From Methylocaldum marinum (GTDB taxonomy: Bacteria; Pseudomonadota; Gammaproteobacteria; Methylococcales; Methylococcaceae), in NCBI RefSeq assembly GCF_003584645.1, contig NZ_AP017928.1, positions 3,944,395 to 4,008,394 on the forward strand: DNA of 64,000 bases. The letters are read 5' to 3'. The position numbers were made by a program, and so were the translations under genes. This document shows, piece after piece, positions 50,494-59,877 of this stretch. The notes below the pieces were generated by a model. It was not told where the DNA came from, did no database searches, and saw nothing but the letters and a program-made list of their open reading frames with translations. Within the stretch, counting starts at the first letter, position 1. The number at the start of each line of letters is the position of its first letter.

Positions 50494-51444
50494 CTAAACT
50501 CGCACGACAGACTCGATATGATTCATCAGTGAGGCACTGATATTCAAGCCGAACAATGTGTCCAGTTCCTGAACGCAGGTCGGACTGGTTACGTTGACTT
50601 CGGTCAGAAACTCTCCGATGACGTCCAGTCCGACGAAGACGAGTCCTCTTTCCCGAAGCGTCGGACCGACTTGTTCGGTGATCCAGCGATCTCGCGGGGT
50701 CAGTTCCCGGCCCTCGGCTCGGCCGCCGGCGGCCAGATTTCCCCGGACCTCGCCCTGGGCGGGGATGCGCGCCAGCGCGTAGGGTACCGCCTCGCCGTTC
50801 ACGACCAGGATGCGCTTGTCGCCGTCGACGATTTCCGGCAGATAGCGTTGAGCCATGACGAAACGCGAATTGTGCCGGGTCATGGTTTCCAGGATTACGC
50901 TCAGATTGGGGTCCTCTTCCGCGATGCGGAAAATCGAGGCGCCGCCCATGCCGTCCAGCGGTTTCAGAATGATTTCGCCCTGTTCGTGCAGGAATTCGCG
51001 GATCTTGTGCCCTTCCCTGGCCACCAGGGTCGGCGGGCAGCACTGCGGGAACCAGGCGGTAAAAAGCTTTTCGTTGGCATCGCGCAGCGAGCGCGGTCTA
51101 TTGACCACGCATAGCCCCTGGTTTTCAGCGCATTCCAGGAGATAGGTGGCGTAGATGTATTCCTGGTCGAAAGGCGGATCCTTCCGCATCAAAACCACAT
51201 CCAGCGCGTCCAGCGGTGCTTCCTTCTGATCGATGAAGCTGAACCAGGAGCCTTCGTTGCGCTCCACGCTCAGCCGGCGCATTCGCGCGTGGGTACGTCC
51301 GTCGCGCAGATAAAGATCGTTGAGTTCCATGTAGTAGAGCTCGTAACCTCGCGACTGCGCTTCCAACAGCAGGGCGAAGCTGGTGTCTTTGTGGATTTTG
51401 ATTTTTCCGATGGGATCCATCACGATCCCGAGTTTTAGACTCAT
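50494..51444 (-). CDS. gshB: Glutathione synthetase
   Basis: 316 aa. Begins MSLKLGIVMDPIGKIKIHKD; ATP-grasp motifs are LKPLDGMGGASIFRI (glycine-rich loop) and VGLDVIGEFLTEVNVTSPTC. It joins glycine to gamma-glutamylcysteine. Divergent from rpmB across 100 bp; heads the gshB-tonB block. Confidence 0.97.
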   Translation of the reverse strand: MSLKLGIVMDPIGKIKIHKDTSFALLLEAQSRGYELYYMELNDLYLRDGRTHARMRRLSVERNEGSWFSFIDQKEAPLDALDVVLMRKDPPFDQEYIYATYLLECAENQGLCVVNRPRSLRDANEKLFTAWFPQCCPPTLVAREGHKIREFLHEQGEIILKPLDGMGGASIFRIAEEDPNLSVILETMTRHNSRFVMAQRYLPEIVDGDKRILVVNGEAVPYALARIPAQGEVRGNLAAGGRAEGRELTPRDRWITEQVGPTLRERGLVFVGLDVIGEFLTEVNVTSPTCVQELDTLFGLNISASLMNHIESVVRV

Positions 51445-51474
51445 ATCGTTTTTCCGTAATAACGCAAGCGCGGC

Positions 51475-51504
51475 TTGACTTTAAAGCCTTGAATCATATA
51501 TAAA
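51475..51504 (+). promoter_or_regulatory. Predicted sigma-70 promoter for rpmBG
   Basis: -35 TTGACT (51475-51480), 18-bp spacer, -10 TATAAA (51499-51504), about 40 bp before the rpmB start at 51545. Good consensus match upstream of ribosomal protein genes. Confidence 0.7.
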
Positions 51505-51544
51505 GCCAAGTTTCCGTTCCAGCTAGGCGAGTTAGAGGTCAATC

Positions 51545-51781
51545 ATGTCCAGAGTATGCCAGGTGACGGGCAAGCGCCGTATTGTAGGCAATAACGTCTC
51601 GCACGCTAACAACAAAACGAAGCGCCTGTTCAACCCGAATCTGCACCACCACCGTTTTTGGGTCGAAAGCGAAAACCGTTGGGTGAGCCTTCGCGTTTCC
51701 AGCCAGGGAATGCGCATCATCGACAAGAAGGGCATAGACGCCGTTTTGGCAGACATCCGCAAGCGCGGCGAAAAAGTTTAA
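51545..51781 (+). CDS. rpmB: 50S ribosomal protein L28
   Basis: 78 aa. [20 protein letters not shown] with [19 protein letters not shown], then [19 protein letters not shown]; standard L28. rpmG follows 14 bp later. Confidence 0.98.
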   Translation: MSRVCQVTGKRRIVGNNVSHANNKTKRLFNPNLHHHRFWVESENRWVSLRVSSQGMRIIDKKGIDAVLADIRKRGEKV

Positions 51782-51795
51782 ACGAGGTCTGAACC

Positions 51796-51951
51796 ATGCG
51801 CGACAAAATCAAATTGGTATCCAGCGCCGGTACCGGCCATTTCTATACCACCACCAAGAACAAGCGGAACATGCCGGAAAAGATGGAGATCAAGAAATTC
51901 GATCCCGTCGTCCGCAAGCATGTCCTGTACAAGGAAGCGAAAATCAAATAA
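51796..51951 (+). CDS. rpmG: 50S ribosomal protein L33
   Basis: 51 aa, short but complete (ATG 51796, TAA 51949-51951): [37 protein letters not shown] and [14 protein letters not shown], the L33 pattern. It lacks the zinc-ribbon cysteines of some L33 types, so it is the Cys-free form. Operon partner of rpmB. Confidence 0.97.
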   Translation: MRDKIKLVSSAGTGHFYTTTKNKRNMPEKMEIKKFDPVVRKHVLYKEAKIK

Positions 51952-52143
51952 TCCGTGATTTGTCCGGGTCGCGGACCCGAATGATATCCGTGATCCGGCG
52001 CGTCGCTCGCCTTCCCTGTCGGCCAAGGCGTTCGCCCCCTCGTTCCACGTTAAATCCGGATTAGCGTTCTGCTCGGAGCTGTTCGAAAAACGTCCAGTAG
52101 GCCGGTAATCCTTTGCCGACGAAGCCCCTCTCCCGATGAGCCG

Positions 52144-52163
52144 CTGTGAAAAACGTTTCACAG
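52144..52163. repeat. Palindrome near the end of the hydrolase gene
   Basis: CTGTGAAA (52144-52151), AACG, TTTCACAG (52156-52163): a perfect 8-bp inverted repeat. It lies between rpmG (plus) and the hydrolase (minus) stop at 52183, so it may help end transcripts; there is no strong T-run. It looks CRP-like at first sight, but the spacing is 8 instead of 6. Confidence 0.5.
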
Positions 52164-52182
52164 TGCCGCGAACGCCAGCCCC

Positions 52183-53133
52183 TCAGAGCGATTCGAAAAA
52201 ACATCCGAGCTCTTCCAGCAATTCCCGTTCCTGCTCCGTTCGTTCCGGATAATCGGAATGACCGGCTTGAAGCACGAACAAGCGTTTCGGTCCCGGCAAC
52301 GCATTATAGATGGCAAACTGGCCTGGCGGTGCCACGAAGGGATCGGACAAGGCCGCGGCGACATGAACCGGAATCCGAATACGGCGAGCGGCACAGGCCG
52401 CATCGTAATACCGCAAGGTTTCCAGCACGTGTCCGTGGCGCCGCTCGTATCGCCGAACCGCCTCGCCGCTGCCCAGGGTCGGGAGCGCGAGACGCAAAGG
52501 ATGATGACCGAAGGTCGGGACGTTCAGATGGGCGATCCGGACGCGCGGCTCCCAAGGCAGGGCCAGGGCGCCGATGCCGCCGCCGAAGCTGATACCGAGA
52601 TACCCGATGCGGCCTTCGATCTGGGGAAACACGCTGAGCAAGGCCGACACCGCCAGCCATAAATCCTCGACGCAGCCGCCCAGGACATAGCTCTCGCACC
52701 GTTCGATTCCGTGCAGTACATGGCGGGCGGGATTTTGTGGCAGGCGCGGATCGCGGCTCAGGGAAAGTCCGCGGAAGCAGGGAAACAACATGGCCGCTTC
52801 GCCCACCGAGAGATGGAAATCCGGCGCATCCCGGCCGCCGTAGCCGTGACCGACCACCAGCCCGCGTCGAATCGGTCCGTGCTTGGGTTTCAGCAGCCAG
52901 CCGCCGATGACGAAATCGCCGGTCGATCGATAGCGGACATCGTAGACATCGAATTCCGGATGGTCTTCGGTAGCGCGCGACAGCTCCGGGTCCGGAACAA
53001 CGCTCAGCGCGCGCCGGTAGCGGGATTCCCAGAACTCGGCGAAATCGTCCGGTTCATCCGGGCAGCCGATTTGAAGCAGCGACTCCAGTGTGTAGCCGTA
53101 GGTGGGATCGAACGGAAGTTTGGCGGAGATCAT
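52183..53133 (-). CDS. Alpha/beta hydrolase, acetyl-xylan-esterase-like
   Basis: 316 aa. Nucleophile elbow GYLGISFGGGIG (Ser near residue 183), oxyanion region VVGHGYGGRDAP, later catalytic Asp in LSDPFVAPP and His in QAGHSDYP. The length and N-terminal YGYTLESLLQIG pattern resemble AXE1/cephalosporin-deacetylase-type hydrolases, but the substrate is unknown. No signal peptide, so cytoplasmic. First gene downstream of a Rossmann protein on the same strand. Confidence 0.75.
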   Translation of the reverse strand: MISAKLPFDPTYGYTLESLLQIGCPDEPDDFAEFWESRYRRALSVVPDPELSRATEDHPEFDVYDVRYRSTGDFVIGGWLLKPKHGPIRRGLVVGHGYGGRDAPDFHLSVGEAAMLFPCFRGLSLSRDPRLPQNPARHVLHGIERCESYVLGGCVEDLWLAVSALLSVFPQIEGRIGYLGISFGGGIGALALPWEPRVRIAHLNVPTFGHHPLRLALPTLGSGEAVRRYERRHGHVLETLRYYDAACAARRIRIPVHVAAALSDPFVAPPGQFAIYNALPGPKRLFVLQAGHSDYPERTEQERELLEELGCFFESL

Positions 53134-53159
53134 GGTTTTCCGATGGGCATATGCATCGC

Positions 53160-54332
53160 TCAGCGGGTTCGATCACGGCAGGCCCGCGCGGCGAGTTCGA
53201 GCTTGTGCAGCAAGCTGCGCTTGAGGTCCTCGAAGTATTGCGCCGAATCGTCCAACCCTGCGCCGTAGGCGAAACGAATAAGCGGGTCCAGCAGCCAGGC
53301 TTCGGTGGGCGACAAAGCGGGTTCCAGAGTGCCCTGCCGATATCTCAGCGCCACCCACTGCAGGCTCGAGGGAATGTGCGATTCGTGCCAATGGAGGCTT
53401 TTCATACACTGGGTGCAGATCTCCTCGAAACGGTCCTCCGGTCCGTAGACCTTCACCGCCAAACCGACCTGGAATACATGCCAAAACAGATCGCGAATCG
53501 CTGCCTGGCGTTCCGGCCCGATCATGTCCCGAATGGCCAGCACGGTGAGGCGGCCGCTGTCGTCGATGGCATAACGCTGGCCGAGCGCATTGGTGGACAG
53601 ATTCAGCATGGCCTTGTCGAATTCCAGCCGCGTCGCCGAGCCATCGGCCTTCGGCTCGAACCAGCCGCCCCGTTCCTGCAGAGTTTCGCAGCAGCGCCGG
53701 CGTAGGGTTTCACTCCCGCCGCCGATTTGCGTGATGGCTCGCGGCCCCGGCCGATACACGGTTGCGCTGCCGGAACCTTCCCGTATCCCGGACTGCAAGG
53801 TCACCCCGCGCAGCAGCCGCCCCACGATCACGCCCATCAAGTCCGGCCAGAGCTCGGGCAATCGGCCGAACAACACCGATTCCTCGAGTTTTTCCACGAA
53901 CCACAAGCGCAGGCGCTGATAATAAATGCCGTTCGAACTGAGCACGACCAGCGGAAACGGCAAGGCTGCGGGCTCCAACTGCCCTTTCTGGTAAATGCGC
54001 TCGAGAAGCTCCACCAAATTCCCCATGACGCCGGTCAGCTGGTCGGGATTCGGGCAAACCAGGACCGCATCCGGAAGGCTGTTGTCTTCGTAGCAGGCCA
54101 GAAGATCGGGCTTGAAGATGCCTTCTGTCGGTACATGATGCAGCCCGTCTTCGTCCGCTATCGCAATTTGCCCTCCCTCTCTAAGCGCCTTCCCGCTTGC
54201 CGAACCGGCGCGCTCCAGAAAATAAACCCCGCCGTCGATCTGTCGGGCGTGCCGTGTAAGGTGGTAGAAAAAACTCACCCCGAGGGCGCCCGCGGGTAGA
54301 ATTCCCACGCGGCCGGCTTTCGCTGACGCCAT
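53160..54332 (-). CDS. Rossmann-fold protein resembling ketopantoate reductase, unknown function
   Basis: 390 aa. N-terminal VGILPAGALGVSFFYHL is a dinucleotide-binding pattern similar to PanE-type proteins, with LPDAVLVCPNPDQL after it. A C-terminal helical half includes FDKAMLNLSTNALGQRYAI, where the KxxxN-type Lys-Asn residues of PanE could lie (Lys-Ala-Met-Leu-Asn). It is longer than the roughly 300-aa PanE, with an insertion around residues 105-200. Cofactor and substrate are unknown. 3 bp after the ACT gene. Confidence 0.5.
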   Translation of the reverse strand: MASAKAGRVGILPAGALGVSFFYHLTRHARQIDGGVYFLERAGSASGKALREGGQIAIADEDGLHHVPTEGIFKPDLLACYEDNSLPDAVLVCPNPDQLTGVMGNLVELLERIYQKGQLEPAALPFPLVVLSSNGIYYQRLRLWFVEKLEESVLFGRLPELWPDLMGVIVGRLLRGVTLQSGIREGSGSATVYRPGPRAITQIGGGSETLRRRCCETLQERGGWFEPKADGSATRLEFDKAMLNLSTNALGQRYAIDDSGRLTVLAIRDMIGPERQAAIRDLFWHVFQVGLAVKVYGPEDRFEEICTQCMKSLHWHESHIPSSLQWVALRYRQGTLEPALSPTEAWLLDPLIRFAYGAGLDDSAQYFEDLKRSLLHKLELAARACRDRTR

Positions 54333-54335
54333 GTT

Positions 54336-54743
54336 TCAGGCCTCCAGGCTCGAGAGGACTTCGGCCGCTTTCTTGAGATTGGACACCTTGATGATCAGCC
54401 GCAACTCCTCCTCGCGAGCATCCTCGCTGCCGTAAGCGTAGTCGATATTGATTCCGGCCTGGTTCAGCGCACTGCCGACGGCTTCCAACTGGCCCGGCCG
54501 ATCCTTCAGGATCAGAACGATCACATCGGCCTCCAGCGCGACGTGCCCCTCGCTCGCCAGTTGAGCCTTGCAGGCCGCGGGATCGCTGGTGATCAGCCGG
54601 ATCATGCCCTGCTCGACATTGTCCACCACGCAAATATCCTTGATGTTGACCCCGCATCCCGCCATCAGCCGCCCGATGGCGGCGAGACGACCGGGCTTGT
54701 TTTCGATGGCTATGGAGAGTTGGCGCTGAATCGTGAAATCCAT
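54336..54743 (-). CDS. Tandem ACT-domain protein
   Basis: 135 aa with two ACT-like halves: LSIAIENKPGRLAAIGRLMA and VIVLILKDRPGQLEAVGSAL, each followed by a strand (GVNIKDICVV; GINIDYAYGS). ACT domains bind amino acids; small stand-alone proteins like this regulate enzymes. The gene directly upstream of the Rossmann-fold gene suggests a link in amino-acid or coenzyme metabolism, unproven. Confidence 0.82.
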   Translation of the reverse strand: MDFTIQRQLSIAIENKPGRLAAIGRLMAGCGVNIKDICVVDNVEQGMIRLITSDPAACKAQLASEGHVALEADVIVLILKDRPGQLEAVGSALNQAGINIDYAYGSEDAREEELRLIIKVSNLKKAAEVLSSLEA

Positions 54744-54764
54744 GGCTTGTTCCGATCGAGGGCG

Positions 54765-55234
54765 TTAAACGAAGCATATCAGCTTTAAATGTGAGGAAGG
54801 CATACAGCTACGCTTCCCGGACCTAGAAGAAAATTTGGTTTCGCCAGTTGTCTCGCCTCCTGCGAAGCCCCTTACCGGATATTCCCGCAAACGCTCCGTG
54901 GCCCAGCGGCGGGACTGTGTGCCGCGCACCGAGCGCACCCGGTAGCCCACGGCGAGAATGGCATCGAGCTTGTATCGACGTTGCGGCTGGCTTTGCGGTT
55001 GCCTTTCTGGCGAGCTGTTTGGAATTTCCGGACGGTTGCTTCCGGGTCAAGCTGCTGTTCCTCGTAGATGTTCTGCGGGTGTTCATTGAACATGCGATCA
55101 TCCTTCTGAAACAAGTCGGCCATCAGAGCTCGACTTAACCATAACGTGTCGTCGGCGAAGCGGCATTCGACGCGGGTACGGCCGTCTTCGGTTTCGTAGA
55201 GGAGGAATTCGCCGGACGGTTTGTTATCGTTCAT
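54765..55234 (-). pseudogene. rhuM: Frameshifted and truncated RhuM-family gene
   Basis: Starts with MNDNKPSGEFLLYETEDGRT and DTLWLSRALMADLFQKDD, then IYEEQQLDPEATVRKFQTAR, the RhuM start. Near 54978-54982 the reading frame shifts: YKLDAILAVGYRVRSVRGTQ continues in the next frame (minus), ending GYRVRSVRGTQSRRWATERLREY before diverging after RGFAGG. So one base is missing and the C-terminal third is lost. RhuM-family ORFs are known inside type I restriction loci, as here: its ATG overlaps the HNH gene stop. Confidence 0.75.
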
Positions 55235-56358
55235 GCGGCTTGCTCCGAAACATCGTCGTCCCAAATAAGCCCTAGCTCCGTTTCCCATGCCGCCAGTCTC
55301 GCTTGCTCGAGGAGGGCAGCCAGCACGGTACTGTGCACTTCGTAATGCGGCTCGGTTGGGGACAGAACAGCTTGTTCTGTTTGGATATGGGCTAAGAGTT
55401 CGGCCTGCGTGTAATGTGGTTGATTGTGGTGTTTCCGTAGTTGCCCGCGTCGGTGAAAGTCGCCCCGCCGTTTAATATATTCAGCCTTGAACTCGCGCGT
55501 CCAGCGTTTAGCCAAGTTGAGTAGCTGATCGAGCTTAGCAACCCTTGTCGTATCGTCCGGGTTTGTTGCCGATGTGCCAATCGAGAGCGTTTGCAGATCG
55601 TAGTCCAATCGAATACAGCCGCCGGCATTCCGCCAATAGGGGTGGAACCAATCGGCAAAACTGCCATTGCTGTGAACCGGTTTCGAGCCTTTATTGTCCG
55701 TGGAATTGCACGTGGCGCAGATGGGCAGCAGGTTATCCGCGCAGACGCTGAGCAGAGGATAGGTGCTCTTGGCAATCCAATGGTCAACTTCGATATCTTC
55801 GAGCGGGCCACCGCATAAAACGCAAACCTCTCGGGCACCCGGATTCGGGTTCAGCCGGTGTGTATTCCGAAACGTTTGGACGAACTGAGCGTATGTCACG
55901 CCTCCGACCGTCACCGGAGTACCATCAGCCGCGTAAGGCAGCCCGCCGCGCAAGCCTTTTTCGTAGAAAGCCTCCATCAATTCCTTGAATGCCAGCCAAG
56001 CCTCCTTAGAAATGGGTGGGGTGGCTATAGGCCAAGCTGGGGGGGAGGACTGAAACTGGCTCGCCAATTCGCTAACAACATTAACCCGCTGTTGTAAAAG
56101 TCCCTTGTCGGCTATCGGCAGCGAAGCCAAGGTTTGTGCACGTGCCAGCAGTGACTTCTTCGCGTCTACCTTCTGTAAAAACGCCCAAAGCCAGTCCGCC
56201 TCGATTTGCGTCGGCACTCGTGGCGGAACCAGATTAGCCTGGCTGATATCTGCCGCGGCGACAGCCGGATCACAAAGCCAAGCTGCCAGATGCTCTTGCA
56301 GACGACGACAAGCACGCAGGGCGGGTGAGCAAGGCACATGGTGGATAGGCTTAAGCAT
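55231..56358 (-). CDS. HNH-type nuclease family protein of the type I R-M island
   Basis: 375 aa. The HNH/zinc region is at about residues 185-250: CVLCGGPLEDIEVDHWIAKS then CADNLLPICATCNSTDNKGS, with two CxxC motifs and a Asp-His catalytic pair. N-terminal 180 residues are helical with no family I recognise (LVPPRVPTQIEADWLWAFLQ). C-terminal half unknown. Overlaps the AAA gene by 8 bp and lies downstream of it, so the pair is likely a two-gene effector: ATP-driven sensor plus nuclease (inference). Confidence 0.8.
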   Translation of the reverse strand: MLKPIHHVPCSPALRACRRLQEHLAAWLCDPAVAAADISQANLVPPRVPTQIEADWLWAFLQKVDAKKSLLARAQTLASLPIADKGLLQQRVNVVSELASQFQSSPPAWPIATPPISKEAWLAFKELMEAFYEKGLRGGLPYAADGTPVTVGGVTYAQFVQTFRNTHRLNPNPGAREVCVLCGGPLEDIEVDHWIAKSTYPLLSVCADNLLPICATCNSTDNKGSKPVHSNGSFADWFHPYWRNAGGCIRLDYDLQTLSIGTSATNPDDTTRVAKLDQLLNLAKRWTREFKAEYIKRRGDFHRRGQLRKHHNQPHYTQAELLAHIQTEQAVLSPTEPHYEVHSTVLAALLEQARLAAWETELGLIWDDDVSEQAA

Positions 56359-58159
56359 TGCCGACGCCTTTCCATCGGTTCAACAGCGTGCGCAGTTCGC
56401 TGCGATAAAAGCCGGAGCCCATGCGGGCAATCAGTTTTTCCAGTTGCTGAATATCCTCCGCTGTTCCGGTGGCCTGCCGCAATTTTCGCTCGATGAATTC
56501 CTGTGCCCTTTTGCCGATGCTGTCGTCGGCTTCGAACACCGTCATCATCAAGGCGCTGGGATCGGTGGCGAAGGTTTGTTCGGTTACGGAACGAGTCTCC
56601 GAGCCATCGGCGGTTTTCCGCACCATCACGATTTCATCATTGAACACGTCGCTCAACACGATGGCCGAATGCGTGGAAATCAGCACATCGTTGGCCGTTT
56701 GGCCGATGGCATCGTCGATGATGTCGACGATCTCGCGCTTCCACTTGTCGTTGAAATGGGTTTCCGGTTCGTCCAGCAGCAGCAAGGCGTCCTGCTGGCC
56801 TGCCAGCAGATGAAACAGCGCCATGCGCCCCAGTACCATTTGCTCGCCGTCGGACAGCTCCTCGAAGCGCAGCACGCCGACGTCCTGATTCCTGACGTCG
56901 CTATCCGTTATCTCATCGAGCTTGGGTTGCCGCCTTAGACGCAGCTCGACATCGTCGAATAGACCGGCTTGATGCAGTTCGACTAGCTTCATGAACAGCT
57001 CGAAGGTCGTAGTGTCCGCGCCGCCCAGTAGCGCCCACAGGGCTTCGCCCTGGGTAGTGCTGATGCTAAGGCCGTCGTTAGGCCGGAGTGTCTTCACATC
57101 CTGGCCGTTGAACTGCCCTCTGAGGTCGAAGAACAGGGTTCGGCGCGACTCGGTAGGGTGCGGTTCGGCGATCACTTCCCCGGCGCACAGCAGCCAATCG
57201 TGGGCGGTTTCGCAAAGTGCGCGCGGCCAAGCCTTGGGTTGCAGACGGCTGCGAAAGGCGACCGAGACGAGGTGGTGCCAACCGCCGCGTTCCAGCAATT
57301 CTTGCAGCGGCGACAAGTTGTTGTCCCGTTTGCGCAGCTTTGCCATGACGGCATCGTATTCTGGGTCGCGGAGATGGTCTGTCGTGTCGATTAAGGACTG
57401 CGGCAATGCGACGGCCAGCAAGGCGCATTTGAGCAGCGCGGGCGTCAGCAGAATTGGACGGCGGAAAAGGTTTTGCCCGGCTGGAACGGATTCGATCGCC
57501 GAACCCTCGCCGACAGAGTCTGCGGCTGTCTGGAGCGCAAACTCGTGGGCAACGCTCCAGTCCGCCGGGCGTTCTAGGCTCGGATCGTAATCTTCAGCTT
57601 GCGACACTAGGTCCACGCTATCGCTATCCTGGCTGCGGCTCCACAGGTTGTGCCACGGCTGCATGGCGCCGGTGGTGTACGCCAGTACAGCGTTCGGCAG
57701 CGCCATCTGCGGCGGGGTCGCGGCGCGGGAGGGCCAATCGCCGGGAGCGATCACCGGTGTAAAGCCACGCAGAGGCGGTTCGGCGTTTTCGCGCAAGCGG
57801 AGCAGAGCCGACTCGAACAGATCAGCGTCCGCGTTATCCGGCCAGGCGAACCGTTCTGCCGCCCATAAGCTGGCACTGTTGCGGCTGCCGGGGCAATCGA
57901 GCACCAATGTGCGATGGTTGGTCGTGCCGCGAACACCGAGTTCATAAATCAGGCTTACCGGAAACTGCGGCACGCGCTGATCGGCCAGAGCTAGAAACAC
58001 TTCGGCTATGGCGCGCAGCAGGTTGGACTTGCCGCTGCCGTTCACACCCACCACGAAGTGGATGGCGCACTCCCGTTTCAAAGGCGAGCCGCTGGCGAAG
58101 CGCACCGCGATGTCCTTGATGGGCGGATAGTCCTTCAAGCGGAGATAGCGCAGCCTCAT
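56351..58159 (-). CDS. Restriction-system-associated AAA ATPase (SMC/OLD-like)
   Basis: 602 aa. Walker A VGVNGSGKSNLLRAIAEVFL near residue 37, signature-like FEELSDGEQMVLGRMALFHL, Walker B ALLLLDEPETHFNDKW, and an H-loop-type DVLISTHSAIVLSDVF. The long insert between these differs from RecF. Similar ATPases are found as restriction-linked ORFs in type I systems. Start overlaps the hsdS stop (ATGA) and its stop overlaps the HNH gene. Role probably nucleic-acid or phage sensing. Confidence 0.85.
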   Translation of the reverse strand: MRLRYLRLKDYPPIKDIAVRFASGSPLKRECAIHFVVGVNGSGKSNLLRAIAEVFLALADQRVPQFPVSLIYELGVRGTTNHRTLVLDCPGSRNSASLWAAERFAWPDNADADLFESALLRLRENAEPPLRGFTPVIAPGDWPSRAATPPQMALPNAVLAYTTGAMQPWHNLWSRSQDSDSVDLVSQAEDYDPSLERPADWSVAHEFALQTAADSVGEGSAIESVPAGQNLFRRPILLTPALLKCALLAVALPQSLIDTTDHLRDPEYDAVMAKLRKRDNNLSPLQELLERGGWHHLVSVAFRSRLQPKAWPRALCETAHDWLLCAGEVIAEPHPTESRRTLFFDLRGQFNGQDVKTLRPNDGLSISTTQGEALWALLGGADTTTFELFMKLVELHQAGLFDDVELRLRRQPKLDEITDSDVRNQDVGVLRFEELSDGEQMVLGRMALFHLLAGQQDALLLLDEPETHFNDKWKREIVDIIDDAIGQTANDVLISTHSAIVLSDVFNDEIVMVRKTADGSETRSVTEQTFATDPSALMMTVFEADDSIGKRAQEFIERKLRQATGTAEDIQQLEKLIARMGSGFYRSELRTLLNRWKGVGNA

Positions 58160-59877
58160 GCCCCAGTCTCGGTCTGGCCGGTGTTCAACTCGCGGCGTAG
58201 CCAGTCCGCATCGCTCTGCCGGGTATTTTCGTCTTCACGCAAGGGGCGGAAGGCGGTCAGGTATTCCGTTTGCTGGGTTGCTGCGTTGAACTTGGGCAGA
58301 CTTACCTTGGCGATCAGCCCCAGCGCCGCCAACTGCTCCAGAGTGCGGCGGACGCGGTTGGGCGAGGCCTCGAAACGCTCGATACGCCGGGCGGTGTCGG
58401 GATTGGTGCAAAAATCATCGAATACTTCCGGGTCATCGACAAACACCAAGCGTTGCCAGTCTTGGTGCAACATGTTCCACACCTCGAACTGGAATTCGCT
58501 CAGTTCGTCGATCAGCCAGCGGCGGGCGGCGCGAATATGTTCCGAGGAGTGCTTGATGGAAATGTCAGGCGAAGGAAACAATGCAACGTAGCTTGAATGT
58601 ATCCTCGTGCCCCGAGCATGGAGGATGTCGTCTCTTTCTCTGGCGGCTTGTGTGATTGCTGAATAGTGATCCTCTCGCCATTGGGCGGTGAGCTCTCCTA
58701 TGAATGCGGCGACTCTTAATTCTTTGACCAAGTCCTCGTGACAGCGGACCTGTGTAGTTGATGCGGTGTTCAGCAAACGGATTTCCCGCACGAACTCGGC
58801 AAACTCGCGCTGCAATGCCTCGGGTGGTTTAGGCATTCGCAGAGTTCGTAAGGCATCGAGATTGATATTCATCTGCGCAGATTTCGGTGCGCGATGTTCA
58901 AAGAACTCTTGGTAAAAACGCAAGCAATACAACACGTATTCGCTGTATACCCCTTCCGTCGGTGTAAAGCCTACAACGCTGTCCGGAAAACACGCGTCGA
59001 ACTCTAAGATTGCCGCCTTGGCGATGTTGGCAGCGATAGTGATGTACAAAGTTCCTTTCGGCCAAAGCTTGCTTTGTGCGAGGCCCGCCTCTGAGTAGGT
59101 CGCTTTGTATGTGGTGATCCAGTCTCCTGCATTGGAGACATCGCCGGTCTGGATAAACGGATAGGGACCACCGAATAAATGGCTGGCGTCACGCGGCCGA
59201 TGTTTGGATACTCCCCGGTCCAAGGTGCCAAATTCCTGAAAGGGCAAAGACGCGAAGTTTTTCGGGTTCTCTGCGGGATGCCCGAACATTTCGACGAACC
59301 GTTGTTTTGCTAGCTTGTCGATTATGGCTTGTGCCTTCTTGCGGAGGTTGCCAATTGCTTCAGTGCGGCGCAGCACATCGACGATCCGCTGTTGCTCGGG
59401 AAGTGTTGGCAGCGGAAGCTTGAAAGCAGCTAAAGCCGTTCCTTCAATTCCCGCCTGGCTAACCCAGCGTTTAGCCTTTGTCCTTGAATAACCCTTTGCC
59501 CAAAGCAAATGCAGATAGCTGGCCAAATAATCCGGCAGGATCAGCTCATCATTAACGCGTAAACGCGTTATGTGGTTAGAAAATACATATTCGCCTTGCT
59601 GGTCAAATAAAGCTGTTTTACCTACCCACTCCTCACTGTTGGTGTTATTGAATAGCACGTCTCCAACCGCGAGCCGGTATTTCTCGAGATCTTTACCGTT
59701 GGAGGACACGTGTTTGATGCCTTCTAGAGCTATCTTGCCGTCTGGACTGATATTGTGGGTACGAATCTGGGGCGTTGTTCCTTCGTCCTCTTCGCCGGGT
59801 CTTTGGGCAAATCCCGGTTGAAGGTCAACTACGACCTGCCCAACGGTCGTCTCGACCCAACTCTCAGGCAGCCTCAT
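58156..59877 (-). CDS. hsdS: Type I restriction-modification specificity subunit with C-terminal extension
   Basis: 573 aa. Two TRD halves: MRLPESWVETTVGQVV then LPEQQRIVDVLRRTEAIGNL, and a second TRD with PFIQTGDVSNAGDWITTY followed by PPEALQREFAEFVREIRLLN. TRDs give the DNA target; which target cannot be told. The last about 170 residues (RAARRWLIDELSEFQFEVWN onward) are extra, winged-helix-like with RVRRTLEQLAALGLIAKVSL. The length is above the usual 400-450. It overlaps hsdM and the ATPase gene. Confidence 0.88.
   Translation of the reverse strand: MRLPESWVETTVGQVVVDLQPGFAQRPGEEDEGTTPQIRTHNISPDGKIALEGIKHVSSNGKDLEKYRLAVGDVLFNNTNSEEWVGKTALFDQQGEYVFSNHITRLRVNDELILPDYLASYLHLLWAKGYSRTKAKRWVSQAGIEGTALAAFKLPLPTLPEQQRIVDVLRRTEAIGNLRKKAQAIIDKLAKQRFVEMFGHPAENPKNFASLPFQEFGTLDRGVSKHRPRDASHLFGGPYPFIQTGDVSNAGDWITTYKATYSEAGLAQSKLWPKGTLYITIAANIAKAAILEFDACFPDSVVGFTPTEGVYSEYVLYCLRFYQEFFEHRAPKSAQMNINLDALRTLRMPKPPEALQREFAEFVREIRLLNTASTTQVRCHEDLVKELRVAAFIGELTAQWREDHYSAITQAARERDDILHARGTRIHSSYVALFPSPDISIKHSSEHIRAARRWLIDELSEFQFEVWNMLHQDWQRLVFVDDPEVFDDFCTNPDTARRIERFEASPNRVRRTLEQLAALGLIAKVSLPKFNAATQQTEYLTAFRPLREDENTRQSDADWLRRELNTGQTETGA

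Noticed and set aside
52144..52163. CRP-like or parS-like site CTGTGAAAAACGTTTCACAG
   Set aside because: Spacing is 8 instead of 6 for CRP, and it does not match the parS consensus; it lies downstream of genes.
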